NCBI RefSeq assembly: GCF_963678635.1
Contig: NC_087071.1
Coordinates: forward strand, 25,961,378 to 26,025,377
DNA length: 64,000 nt
Source of the DNA: Symsagittifera roscoffensis
Lineage: Eukaryota; Xenacoelomorpha; Acoela; Convolutidae
Direction of reading: 5' to 3'
The notes beneath the pieces are model-generated. The model worked only from the letters and a program-made list of their open reading frames with translations. It was not told the DNA's origin and searched no databases. Positions 31,190 to 42,079 of the stretch are shown in pieces (position 1 is the stretch's first letter; each line of letters opens with the position of its first letter). The translations under genes and the position numbers were made by a program.

Positions 31190-33166
31190 TAAAAACCTGA
31201 ACTAGCGCTTATTATTGTCCAGTAGTTTATAAAGAATCAGAGATCACTGCTTAAGGATATTTTACGATTAGCGGTATTTTATAGCTCAAACTGTTCTCTT
31301 ATGCTGCAGTCATTGCCCGAATTTTCTACTCACTTCAAAAAGTTTAGAATGTTGCACTGTTCAAAACTCTGCTTTACAAAATGAGCATAACTTTGAGCAC
31401 ATAAAATCAAACTAAAACAATAATTTATGCGTTTGAGCAAATCGACAAAACGTTTTTACAGCTTCAAATCAAGTATTTAATGATAATTTGCACCAAATTA
31501 ACAAAAAGTTGTGTTAGTTGAAAAACGAGGAAATTTTGTTTGAATTACTCGCGTGATTTTCAACTATTTGTCGAAAGAACCAGCTAGGTAGATAAAATCA
31601 ATCAAACTGCATAAAATGCTAGAATTACAAGCTCCAGTTTCAGTATTCACTCTGTAAGCTATTAAGTAAACTAGTTTACTTTTTTATCAATAGTGCACCC
31701 TTTGGTATGTTCACTTTGAGGTGAAATTCGCCTCATTTTTTTGTGTTACAAAAACAGATAACGTGGTATATAAAGTATATCGAATAGTTCGAAACTGATC
31801 TCAAAGCTAATGCACAGGTATAATCGCATTGCCAAAACTAATATTGCCAAAACTAAGAATCTACAGTTCAGAAATTTAGTTTTTTATGCACTAAATAATG
31901 GATTTTTTTAAAACTATCAAATCGATTACAATCGATTGCAATTTATATTTAATTGAATCGACTCGATAGTCACAAATATATTTTTAAGTGCATATTTTGA
32001 TACAGATTATATACACATTTTATACATTTTATATACAATATACAATCCCTTTTTTTCGTTAAAATTTTTATCAAAAAAATCAAATTGAAAAAAATGTTTT
32101 GTTAAGTGTCTTGTTTTTTTAATTGAAAATAATCATAATCGATTCAAACAACATTAAATTGTCGAAATGTGACGAAATTGACATTTTTTCCTGCTCAAAG
32201 TAGTTGTATTGCTAGATAGTTTTTGTGGGTGTGTTTGTGTTTGTTGTGGGGGGGGGGGATAAAATCGAACAAAAAACTGGAAAAAACGGATTTTTTTTCC
32301 GAAAATGCAAAAACTTCACTATCTACCATTATGTATGACCCTTCTGCAGGTTCCTTCTAGTAGGAAAAGACACGGTCCCAGAGAATAATTTTGGGGGCAA
32401 GCAATATTTTTGAATCAATGTTTCAGCCACTGCCACATAGACATTTTGGTTTCTAATGCTCAAGTATTTTTAAAAATATTTTGTTGCGAATTTTGTCGCT
32501 TAACCTACAAAAAACTTCACTGTTTTTATTTGAAGACTGTTAGACTGTTGTTTACCCTTAACTCCATTTTTCGGATAGACCCCATACGTGTCAATCAGTT
32601 TTTGTATTTTGGTTGGCTCCAAAAAAATAAATGCAAAAGCCGACACTAGTCTTCCCGCAATATCAAAACTTACGGCATTGCCAAAATTGTCATTTTTTTC
32701 TGCTCAAAATCCTCCCGCATTGCCAAAATTGACATTTTTCCTGCTCAAATCAGTTAAATGGCTAGATATTGTTTGTGGGTGTGTTTGTTGATAGTTTTCT
32801 TTAGATACTTGCATTTTTTTGTGCACAAAATCTTGTTTTAATTGATGATTTTCATAAATTTATTGCACTGTTTTGTGCACAAAAGTTTGTTTATATTGAA
32901 AATTTTTATGATTTTTTTTGCATATTGTTGAGATTGTGTTGTTGAGTTTGAATTCCACTTTTGTTTTGAGATTTCAAACAGCATGCATCTAACAGTAAAG
33001 AAAATCAATTTTTTAGACAATACAATCTATTTTTTAGAGGATATAATCGACTTTTTTGGATCCCCAATAAAGGAATTGCAATTGATTACAATCAGTTCTA
33101 TACAGATTGCATGCAATTTCTATACAAATTTTATACAGCAAAATAATCCTTTCTCTAGGCTTCATA
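31190..33166. repeat. AT-rich sequence with ATCGATT words and a short duplicated phrase
   Basis: No gene is visible. GCCAAAATTGACATTTTTCC with CTGCTCAAA and a GTGGGTGTGTTTG tail occurs near 32680-32790 and, diverged, near 32172-32250, with partial repeats at 32667. A poly-G run lies near 32247-32257. Scattered AATCGATT words near 31920-31970 resemble those of the element at 33169 and may be a decayed copy. Confidence 0.45.
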
Positions 33167-33168
33167 AT

Positions 33169-34048
33169 CCCGCATCCAGTTTCAAGCGTTAATAATCGAT
33201 TATAGTACGATTTTAGAACTAGTCTCACTAAAATTGAGAAATAATCGATTTTAATCAATTAATAATCGATTATAATCTCTCTTTTTAAAAACAAATTATA
33301 ATTAGTTATAATCCATTGTAATCTATTATAATCGATTATTTATTCGTCTATTTTTGATACAATTATAATCGATTATAATTGACTATAATTGAAAATAATC
33401 CTTTTCGTTTGTCCATTTTTGCTTTCGAAGTTGCTTATATTTTATGCTTTTTGTGGACGTTGTTTCCTATGACAATGAGATGGTTTTAAAAACGGGAAAT
33501 TTTTAAAGTTTTCCAATTAATTCAAAGTTATAAGTTTTTTTTTTCATTTCTTCCCCATTAGAGTTTTTTTGTGATGCATGCTTTAAGCTTTTTTAAACAC
33601 CAAAACATCAGCAAATTGATTTAGTTTCATGATTGATTCGCAAAATTTATTTTTCATTTACCGCGAGAACCTTTCCACTCATATGAATGGATCTCTATGA
33701 AACTTTTGTTTCGTGTTAAAAGTTTGTGTTCAGATGAACCAAAGTGTTCAAGAGATCTCTCTCTTAGAGATTTTTTGACACAAAAAAATAACCCATAAGA
33801 TATAATTAGAATATAGGAATTAGAATTTTGGCAAATTAAGAGACTATAATGGATTATAATCGAGTATAATCGATTATAATTGATTTTATAATCGATTATA
33901 ATCGAGTATAATTGAAAATATCACGATTATAACCAGTTATAAATCCCTTAAAGACCTAATTTTGGTAATTATAATCGATTATAATTGTCAAAAAATAATC
34001 ATAATAATCCGTTAGAATCGATTACTTACGCCTAAACTTGGATGCGGG
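33169..34048. mobile_element. CCCG-ended palindromic-word MITE, ATCGAT family (880 bp)
   Basis: Begins CCCGCATCCAGTTTCAAGCG and its right end in reverse complement is CCCGCATCCAAGTTTAGGCG; similarity continues about 40 bases into ATAATCGATTATA. AT flanks both sides (33167-33168, 34049-34050), though AT is self-complementary and could instead belong to the terminus. The left and right sub-terminal zones are filled with ATAATCGATTAT and variants such as ATAATCGAGTATAAT. The centre (33400-33800) is unrelated AT-rich sequence. No ORF of note. Confidence 0.8.
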
Positions 34049-34514
34049 ATAGATTTTTCTGAGTTGTATGAAATCACTTTGTTATCAATTTTATTGTCTA
34101 ATTGAGATATATAAAATCGATTTTTTACAAGTCTAAGATCTGTATAAAAATCGATATGATGGATTGCATTCTAATTTTACCGATGCGGGTAGCACAAATG
34201 ACGATGCAGTTTCATACTATTTTTTTATGTGCATTAGATAACAATTAAAAATGCAAAATGTAGCTTTCGAATTTATGTAAGGTTGCAATATACAGCTGTT
34301 GCTTGTCTACTAAGGACCCGGCTATAAATATTGCGCATTCTAACTTTACAGAATTAACATGTTAGCTCTGAAAGTTTGGATAACGAATCAATTGATTTTT
34401 GTTAGGACCATTGAAAATATGGATGAAATTTGTATTCGGGTGGGTTTTAGTTTTTTTTTTATTTTCAACGCAAAATCAGAAATCACAAAAAGTTTCAGAT
34501 TGGTTTGAGTCATA

Positions 34515-35708
34515 TGTAATAAATTCAGGCATTTGCAGAAAGTTGATTGCTGTGCAAGTAACCCGAGTTGACCTCCATACACCGAAAATGCTTATCATAC
34601 AATTCCATACATCAAGTGTGTGGAAAATTGCTCGTCATACAATTTTCATACAATTTCTAAAAATGGTTGAAAAAAGAAAAAAAACTTTTTTTCTGCGGCT
34701 GTTTGATTCTATTAAAACAATCTTGCGATGAAAAAAATGAGGTTTTGCTTTTTGAAAAAAATGCATATCAAACAATTCCCATATATGGAAATTGTATGAC
34801 TGGCATTTTTTTGCTGGCGACATAAAAAATTTTCCAAGTAGTTTTGTTTGAAATTACCCCAAAATATTTTTTGTTTTTTTTTCAATTGCAAATCGAACTT
34901 TGTACGCAAACAAACATTTTCCAAATTTTTTTGCATGCAAAATTTATTTTTTTTGTGTGCATAACGTAGTCCTGGATACAAAAATGTGGGGATTTTTCAT
35001 TTTCGCTGTATAAATTTTTTTCAAAAACGCTCAAAACTTCATTTTTTTGTTTGGCATGTTTATGTGCTTAATCAAGGTCTGATAATTAAAAAATTCAAAT
35101 TTTTAAATATTCATCTTTGAAAATATTTGCCAAATTTCAAACTTTTGTAACTTTTGTTATATCATTTGTGAAAAACAGGTTCAGGACAATTCAGGTCGTT
35201 TTCTATGCATCGTAAATGCAAGATTGTCCAACGTTTGGCTTTTTGAGCAAACCAAAGTCTTAGTGACTTGTGTTAATTTAAAAACAGAATCCAAAATTTT
35301 TCAGAAGTTAAATTTAGAAACAAAAAATCATTTTTTCGATTTTTGAGAAAACACATATCATCCAATTTTCATATATGGAAAAATGCCTATCATAAAGTTT
35401 TCATACAATTTTCTGTACGTAAGGAATTGTATGAAATTGTATGACAAGAAGTTTCTCATATACGGAAATTGTATGATAAGAAATTTTGGTCAACCCGAGA
35501 ACTGTGATTAAGCCCACCAGAACAAGCAAAAATTAGTAAAATTATAGTATTTTTTCTCGAAAATTAAAAAATAAATATTTTCATTTATTCTACCTAATTA
35601 AATTAGAAAAATTAGGCCAATTAAATAGAAAAAATTGAATCAATTTTTCTGGCGGAAATAATCACTGCTACTTGCGCAGCAGCCAATTTTCTCAAAGACT
35701 TCAATATG
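34515..35708. mobile_element. Larger palindromic host element hit by the 34562 insertion
   Basis: Bases just left of 34560 and just right of 35500 together read TTGATTGCTGTGCAAGTAA, then CTGTGATTAAGCCCACCAGAA. The reverse complement of about 35642-35702 reads GGCTGCTGCGCAAGTAGCAG, then TGATTATTTCCGCCAGAA. This implies an older inverted-repeat element with one arm interrupted. Its outer ends are not defined. Confidence 0.5.
34562..35499. mobile_element. CCCG-ended palindromic-word MITE, TTGTATGATAAG family (938 bp)
   Basis: Left end CCCGAGTTGACCTCC; right end GGTCAACCCGAG, reverse complement CTCGGGTTGACC. AA occurs on both sides (34560-34561, 35500-35501). The surrounding palindrome carries an unoccupied equivalent at about 35650-35680 (reverse complement CAAGTAGCAGTGATTA) of the same length as the predicted empty site CAAGTAACTGTGATTA. 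The sub-terminal words are TTGTATGATAAGC and CCATATATGG in alternating orientation. The first about 420 bases recur inverted at 50930-51392. Confidence 0.82.
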
Positions 35709-36307
35709 CATCTTTGAAAATATTTGCCAAATTTCAAACTTTTGTAACTTTTGTTATATCATTTGTGAAAAACAGGTTCAGGACAATTCAGGTCGTTTTC
35801 TATGCATCGTAAATGCAAGATTGTCCAACATTTGGCTTTTTGAGCAAACCAAAGTCTTAGTGACTTGTGTTAATTTAAAAACTGAATCCAAAATTTTTCA
35901 GAAGTGAAATTTAGAAACAAAAAATCATTTTTTCGATTTTTGGGAAAACACATATCATCCAATTTTCATATATGGAAAAATGCCTATCATAAAGTTTTCA
36001 TACAATTTTCTGTACGTAAGGAAATGTATGAAATTGTATGACAAGAAGTTTCTCATATACGGAAATTGTATGATAAGAAATTTTGGTCAACCCGAGAACT
36101 GTGATTAAGCCCACCAGAACAAGCAAAAATTAGTAAAATTATAGCATTTTTCTCGAAAATTAAAAAATAAATATTTTCATTTATTCTACCTAATTAAATT
36201 AGGAAAATTAGGCCAATTAAATAGAAAAAAATGAATGAATTATTCTGGCGGACATAATCACTGCTACTTGCGCAGCAGCCAATTTTCTCAAAGACTTCAA
36301 TATGCAG
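35114..36307. repeat. Recent tandem duplication, 597-bp period, two copies
   Basis: 35114-35710 and 35711-36307 are nearly identical; I count about a dozen substitutions and small indels. The unit runs from inside the TTGTATGATAAG-family element across its right end (35499, repeated at 36096) to CTTCAATATGCA. The duplication postdates the insertion and copied the element's right terminus. Confidence 0.92.
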
Positions 36308-36309
36308 AG

Positions 36310-37826
36310 CTGATATATAAAAAAAGTTCTTATAGTTTTGATTTTTTTGGAGTGAAAAAATTTGTGAATCATCGAAAATTTAAATGAGTTACGAGCGCCG
36401 ATTTTTTTTTGCTTTTTCGCAGAGTTCTAATTATGTAGTTATCAAAACTCATTTTTTGATAGCTCATTTTTTTAATCGGTTTTGTTAAATCTGCTGAGAT
36501 TTAATAAAACAATTGTTTTTTTGCTATCTAGTTATTTTTACATGTCACTTAAGATGATGTCGTAATTTGTGGCGAGTAAATAATCACTCAGGTTAAAAAG
36601 TTGGCAATAGTTTCGACAAAAACCGTAATAGAGTATTGGAAATATAGTATGAGGGAATGAATTAAATATGGGGACGATTTTAAAATGAGCAGTTTCTTTC
36701 AGCGAATTCAGATTTATTAAGCAAAAAACAGAAACTGAATTAGTCTCATAAATATAATTCAATTTTAAAGACTTATTTATCACTTTTGTGAAACCTCAGT
36801 CTTGTTCTAAAAAAACGAAATGTTTGTGCTCCGTGTTTTTTTTTCATCTGCCATTTTCAATTTTTTCCGTTTTTTGTCATTTTTACATGCAATGTTATAT
36901 TATTCTTCTCAAAACGACGTTTTTTTATATCATCTAAAAGTCGTTGACGCTCAAAATTTCTGAAATTTGTTGTCATCAACAATTTTTAAAGTTGTCTTGA
37001 ATTTGCCAATTTGGCAAAATTGGGACAATTAACGAGCTATGCTATATAAACTATTCTATAGTTTTCAACAATATCATTAGTCTACGTCTTAAACTTTTTA
37101 AATAATTCTAACTTTTGAGCTAAACCTATACAGAAAAAAGTCTTAAAAAGTTCGGGTTCAGTTTTTTTTTCGTTTTTCGATGTTTTATTTGTTCTTTTTT
37201 TGCTTTGAAAAATTGTATGGCAGATTGTTATTGAATGAAAATTGCTATTTGTTGGCGTTTTATTTGTTTAATTTTTCAAATAAAAAATTGTATAGCGACC
37301 ATAATTGAACACGAATTAATAGTTATCGGCGTTTTACTCGCATATTTTTGCGATGAAAAACTGTATGGCCGATCGTTTTTGAATGAAAAACATTTTGGAG
37401 TAACGAGCCTGAAGCTAATCATAAAATTGATGATTTTGAAAATTTTTTGTTTTGAATTGTTCATTTGAAACTAAAAAGAAATTTTAAACACTTGTTTGCT
37501 ACATTAATGTCATTTTCTGTCTCCAAGAGCTGTTTCAGAAAATGCCTAAAACTTTTCAGACGAAAGCTGCATGTGCATGGATTAATTTCTTAAAGCTAGG
37601 ACAAAAACTTTTTAGCAGATGAAAATTGGCGCTCAAAACGTTCAATGCTTTGCTATGATATAAGAAATAGTTATGATTCAAATGAGGTCTTGTTAAAGTT
37701 TGTCAAATTGAAGCTTGAACTTTGAGAAAAGTAAATTTAAATTTAAGGTACTTCAAATATGATGAAACTCAAGTTGACTTTTAATTGATTCCAGCGACAT
37801 TAACATAACCTTACTTAAATCTTAGA
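36310..37826. other. AT-rich spacer with no supportable gene
   Basis: Only short random frames. A threefold, weakly conserved phrase (TTGTATGGC with GGCGTTTTA nearby, 37212-37380) suggests small local repeats. The last bases before 37827 include TTGATTCCAG, a possible 5'-UTR splice acceptor for the following ORF. Confidence 0.4.
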
Positions 37827-38588
37827 ATGATTTTTCGCTTTTATATTGTGATCATTTTCATTTCTTATCATTTTGTGGAGCAGTCAGATATTGTTGTTTT
37901 TCCATTACCAGAAGTTAGTTGGTCGTCGCAAATTTTTATTATACCAGTGGAAACGCCAAACAACTATTTGTGGGTCCTGTGCAAACAAAGAAGCAGTTTT
38001 TACTGTATTGTTTCTTTCGAAACTGAAAATGCCTTAAATTACACTGCAGTTGAGCTTCAAAATAAAATCTTTCCAACTGCCTTTCATGGCGATAGAACTT
38101 CGCTTAACAAACTCCAGATTCTGAAATCTCAAGCGCGCATAGCTTCAGATGAAGTTTCCAAACCACTTTTTGAGAAGCATAACTTGTTAGGAGTTCAGAA
38201 AAACTATTCTTTGAGACAATATGACAGTTACTACGTGCATGGATTTTTAAGATCACAACAAACGCCCAGAGAGTATTTTTTGAGTTTAACAGATTACAGC
38301 ATCGAGAATAAAACACTAAACTTTTTGAAGTCATATTATCTGCCTCGTTGCAAAGTTCACGTGATCAGCATGTTAGGCTTTGGCGTCGGCGAGTTAAAGC
38401 GAAGCCCGCGTAGGAGCATACTGAGAGGTTTGAATCCAGAAGCACCGTATCGAATAGTGATTGGAAAACACTGGACCCCTGACATTCCATACAACAACCC
38501 CGAACAATTTTTGACGTACAGTTGGTTCAAAAAGAATGTTATTTGCCAAGACCAGCCATGGATATGTGGACTTCAACGAAGAACCTGA
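37827..38588 (+). CDS. Orphan secreted or membrane-anchored protein, 253 aa, single exon
   Basis: The longest uninterrupted frame that is not mobile-element-like. Residues 1-17 (MIFRFYIVIIFISYHFV) form a signal peptide or N-terminal anchor. The rest is hydrophilic and aromatic-rich, with five Cys and sequons NYT, NYS and NKT, consistent with extracellular glycosylation. The C-terminal part (SPRRSILRGLNPEAPYRIV) is basic and ends ICGLQRRT. No known domain is recognised. ATG 37827 is the only start giving a signal sequence. An AATAAA lies about 78 bases after the stop (38666-38671), supporting a real transcription unit. Flanks are gene-poor repeats. Confidence 0.6.
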   Translation: MIFRFYIVIIFISYHFVEQSDIVVFPLPEVSWSSQIFIIPVETPNNYLWVLCKQRSSFYCIVSFETENALNYTAVELQNKIFPTAFHGDRTSLNKLQILKSQARIASDEVSKPLFEKHNLLGVQKNYSLRQYDSYYVHGFLRSQQTPREYFLSLTDYSIENKTLNFLKSYYLPRCKVHVISMLGFGVGELKRSPRRSILRGLNPEAPYRIVIGKHWTPDIPYNNPEQFLTYSWFKKNVICQDQPWICGLQRRT

Positions 38589-38665
38589 AGTTTTCGGGCA
38601 GTTTTGTAGTGTAGAAAAACGAATCGTAACAACAGTTTTGACTGATTTTGGAAACAATTTTAGAA

Positions 38666-38671
38666 AATAAA
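38666..38671 (+). promoter_or_regulatory. Polyadenylation signal AATAAA
   Basis: Canonical hexamer 78 bases after the stop of the 253-aa ORF, in AT-rich context. Position is typical for an animal 3' end. Confidence 0.5.
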
Positions 38672-39630
38672 TTATAAAAATGCGATGAAATAACCTGGAA
38701 GTTTTCCAACTTCTAGATTGGGTATATCGAGTACGAGAAATGTTTTTTTTTCTAAACAGAGAGTTCAAGGATTGATTTCTGAGAATTGAAAGAAAAAACA
38801 TTTAATAAGGCTTTTTGTTCATTTAATAAAAGTCTTTAACTTTTTGGTTCTTTCAACTTTCCGGGATAGAAAGTTATGTTAATGAAACTTTTTGATATTT
38901 GATAAGTACAAAATTCAGCGGCCTTTTGTTTAGGTAGACCAATTTCTCAGGCACTTCAAAAATTTTTGGCCTTTTTTGGCGTTTTTAGGCCCTTCAGAAA
39001 AATTTTGATAAAAATTGCAATTTTTCGGCCGGCGCTATCTCTCAAAATTAAAAAATATTGGCGGGAGCCCCAAGAGCGTCTGACCCCCTGCCCTTACATC
39101 TATAAAAGGGCTACTGATACAATTTCAAGCAGAATTCTAATAAATTCTGTTTCTTTGTTTTTAATTACAATCAAAATTTGTCAAAAAAAAATAGAGTTTT
39201 TTGCCTCTATAGTACGAAAAGTTCATTTTGCTACAAAAATTGTTAAAAATTTCAAAAACATTGTTTTTATCACTCTGTTGGTTTGAGCTGATGCTTTTTA
39301 GCAAAAGATAAGTTTTTGAAGATTTTAGGAGCTGAGAAGGAGCTTTATGTTAGCATACTTTCTTTTGAAGAAAAATTACTGTTTGAGTAAAATAGGGTTA
39401 AAATAGCCCTCCAAATTTTGTTCATTTAAATTTTTTTTAAACAATTATTCTGTAAAAACAAAACCAAATTTTCTATATACCCGGGAAATAGAAAGAAGCG
39501 TTTTGAGTTACAAAAAAAGTTTGGTAAACGCTTCGGGCTAGTGAAAATTTTTGTTTGCGATGTTTTTCGAGCTCTAATTAGCAAATATATGAAAAATATT
39601 TATGTATTTCGTTAAAAAACCCTAAGCAAA
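38672..39630. other. AT-rich spacer, nothing recognisable
   Basis: One chance frame (38966-39286) without domain or splice support. No repeats of note. Confidence 0.4.
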
Positions 39631-39632
39631 AC

Positions 39633-40205
39633 AAGGATAGCTAGTTACTGTGCAAGCAGCATAAAATTTTGCGACCGAAGTCTTAAAAAAACAAAAAAAA
39701 AATTTTAACTAAAACTTAGGCATTTTCGACATTCCTAACAAAACAAGCAAATTGGAAAATTAATTAGAAAAACGAAAAATATAAAAATTGTCAAAAAATT
39801 TAAAAAAATGTTTTTAAAAATATCAAAAAAAAACAGTTTTTGAATGTATTTTTTTGAATTTTGAAAATTTTTTTAAATATGTTTGATTTCCAAACGGGAA
39901 AACTAAGTTTCCATGGCCTAACTGTGCATAAATAATCTATTTTAAGCCTTCTCGCTCACCTTATTCGCTCGAAACTAGACAAAAAATCAAAAAATTCAAA
40001 CGGTTTTTTCTTGAGAGTGGGAAGTTTCGTCCGAACCATTTAGAGACTTTTAATCGCGACTGGAAGGACTTAAACCTGATATGTCATTTGATAATTTTTC
40101 TATGCTTATTTGGGGTACCTGACTATGCAAGAAAAAAGAAACGACAGAAGCAAGAAAAATTAAACACACGAACACAAAATTCCTCACCTATTTTCAGATG
40201 GTCAA
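39633..40205 (+). repeat. Interspersed repeat, copy 1
   Basis: Shares with 49662-50310 an ordered set of phrases: TTACTGTGCAAGCAGC at the head, TTATTCGCTCG, a TTTTTTCT(T/C)GA region, TGGTACCTGA or GGGTACCTGA, and ACACGAA(C/T)ACAAA(A/G)TTCCTC near the end. Diverged, same orientation, noncoding. Its head phrase resembles the flank of the 34562 insertion, so the host palindrome may belong to the same family. Confidence 0.6.
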
Positions 40206-40908
40206 AACAAAAACATAGTCGATAAAAAAATTGCTTTTGGGTTGAAAAAATGCATCGAAAAAGTTGCTTTTTTAATTTCAACCAAAGCGAGAGAACGAAA
40301 CATCACTTGAATTTTGAAGTTTCCTCTGCACTTACACAAATTATAACGATCGCGACTATAATGATCAATGACACTACTTCAAAGGGCTTTGTTCACAATC
40401 AATCCTTGATTTTGTAAAGACGTTGTTGGGCCAGTGTATCATTAATGATAAGATTAAAGATTTTGTTGATGAGGGAGTCGGAAAGACTTTGATCATTACA
40501 GAGGGAGTCAGAATTTTGTTTACTCTTGTGTGTTTGTTCGGAAGCTGATAATGCTCTTGGCTGGGGAGGAATTTCATGCTTGAAGGACCGAATGTTTGAA
40601 AAATGTCAGCCAATCAAACTCGCTAAGCGTTCCTTTTGGCTAAATGCGTTTCTCACATAATCGAAATCAATATTAACAGAAAATGTATTAAATCAATGGA
40701 AAATTGTCAAAAGTATTACAAATTGTGGGTAACAACCGCAATACTATTCAGATAAACATCATGATTTATGAATTCAAATTCATAAAAATTTTTCAGTCTA
40801 GAAAACTTAACTGCCTTTTATCTAATCGGTCAGTATTAACACTAATGGCCTGGATTTATTTTCTTATTTTGTGATTTTCGCGGTTTACTCTGAGGTTTTG
40901 AATTAACT

Positions 40909-41035
40909 TCAACCACTCAGCCCCTCCAGTATGAGGGACGCCACCCTCTTGGCTGCTTCTTTAAATTGCACTAAAACAACAGAAAAAATATAGTTGAAAA
41001 AGTTGCTAATACCGACATCAGAAACCGGAGGAGTT
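40909..41035 (-). CDS. Last two exons of an unidentified gene, with 40-42-nt introns
   Basis: A GC-rich island in AT-rich sequence. On the minus strand, exon 41013-41035 (TPPVSDV) is followed by a 42-base intron (41012-40971, GTATTAG to TGTTTTAG) and exon 40970-40909 (QFKEAAKRVASLILEGLSG then stop). The phases are compatible. A further 40-base intron upstream (41075-41036, donor GTTAGT, acceptor TTTTGAAG) is plausible. The plus strand is also partly open here, so strand is not certain. No family is recognised. Confidence 0.35.
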
Positions 41036-41218
41036 CTTCAAAATACTTCACCCTGACGCTGATGATTTTACTAACCACATCGATTATAATGGATTTTCAT
41101 GGTCTAAAAAGTTGTAAATATAAACGATTCTCATGTTACGTTCAGACAACAAAAATGAACTAAAAATGGATTTAAAACCATTTTTACTGCAAAAATTTAA
41201 TGCATCATAATTTATTTG

Positions 41219-41688
41219 GGTACTACTATGATAGAGTGGTCCCTCGAATACGCAACTATGATAGACAGGTATTGCATGCATTTTGCATGTTAAAAATTTG
41301 ACAACTGATTTGTGTATAAATTATTCATTTCAAAAATCTGGCGAAAAAAGTTGAGTCAGAAACCTTTCAGATTAAAAATTGTAATTACTATAATTTTTTT
41401 ATCGAAAAAAATGCTCGCTTCAACTTATTTTACGATTTAACAACCATAATTGAATTTGTTCAGTTGTCATCAAAGTTCGATTTTGGAAATTTTTTTACTG
41501 CATTTTTGACCTTAAACTTCTCAGGGGAAGGTTTAACGAAACAAAAAAAACTTAAGATTTGTTTGAAAATATATTGCGGCACCTTCCTGAATGGGGAGAT
41601 CATAATTGTTAAACATTTGACAGCCCTGCGTGTCTTATTCGCAAGGGACCTGGTAATTTTCAAGGGACCCCGCTATCATAGTAGTACC
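41219..41688. mobile_element. TIR element GGTACTACTATGATAG, 470 bp
   Basis: Left terminus GGTACTACTATGATAGAG and right terminus, reverse complemented, GGTACTACTATGATAGCG share 16 perfect bases; a GGTCCCT block follows in both. Flanks TTTATTTG (41211-41218) and TTCATTTG (41689-41696) are an 8-bp target duplication with one mismatch. Interior noncoding. An 8-bp duplication fits hAT- or P-like transposases; class not determined. Confidence 0.85.
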
Positions 41689-41930
41689 TTCATTTGATTA
41701 TATAATTAAAAGAAAATCATACTAAACTGTATATATTTTTTCATTCTCCTTTTTTCGCTTTGTTTTGAAATTCATTATATTTAATTGGAGTCGATTCTAA
41801 TGGATTATATAATAAGTAGTAAATCACATTAATATGGATTTTTTTTCACTTTTCTTGTTTCGGTCCGTTTTTGAGAAAGGAATAGATAACAAAAAACATC
41901 AGATTGTTGGGTGTCGGATTCGGGGTTCCG

Positions 41931-42075
41931 TCAGGCGAGGTCAACGAGAACTCAGCAAGGTTTTCATTTAGTTCAATAGTCATCTGGTCGAACTAACCTT
42001 GAGGAACGTACACGTGGACTACAGCCTGGTCTCCACTTCTGGTCATGTTTATCCACGGATCGGAAGGTGCTGGAA
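41931..42075 (-). CDS. Last two exons of an unidentified gene, with a 47-nt intron
   Basis: Minus strand: acceptor CTCGATAG, then exon 42075-41998 (PAPSDPWINMTRSGDQAVVH then VYVPQ, 78 bases), donor CAAG before GTTAGT, a 47-base intron (41997-41951) with an AACTAA branch-like element, acceptor TTGCTGAG, then exon 41950-41931 (VLVDLA then stop). Phases join exactly. Codon third positions are GC-rich against an AT-rich background, which supports selection on protein. Upstream exons were not found. No family is recognised. Confidence 0.45.
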
Positions 42076-42079
42076 CTAT

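Noticed and set aside
41084-41281. Minus-strand 65-aa frame
   Set aside because: Spans the left terminus of the GGTACTACTATGATAG element; no domain or splice support.
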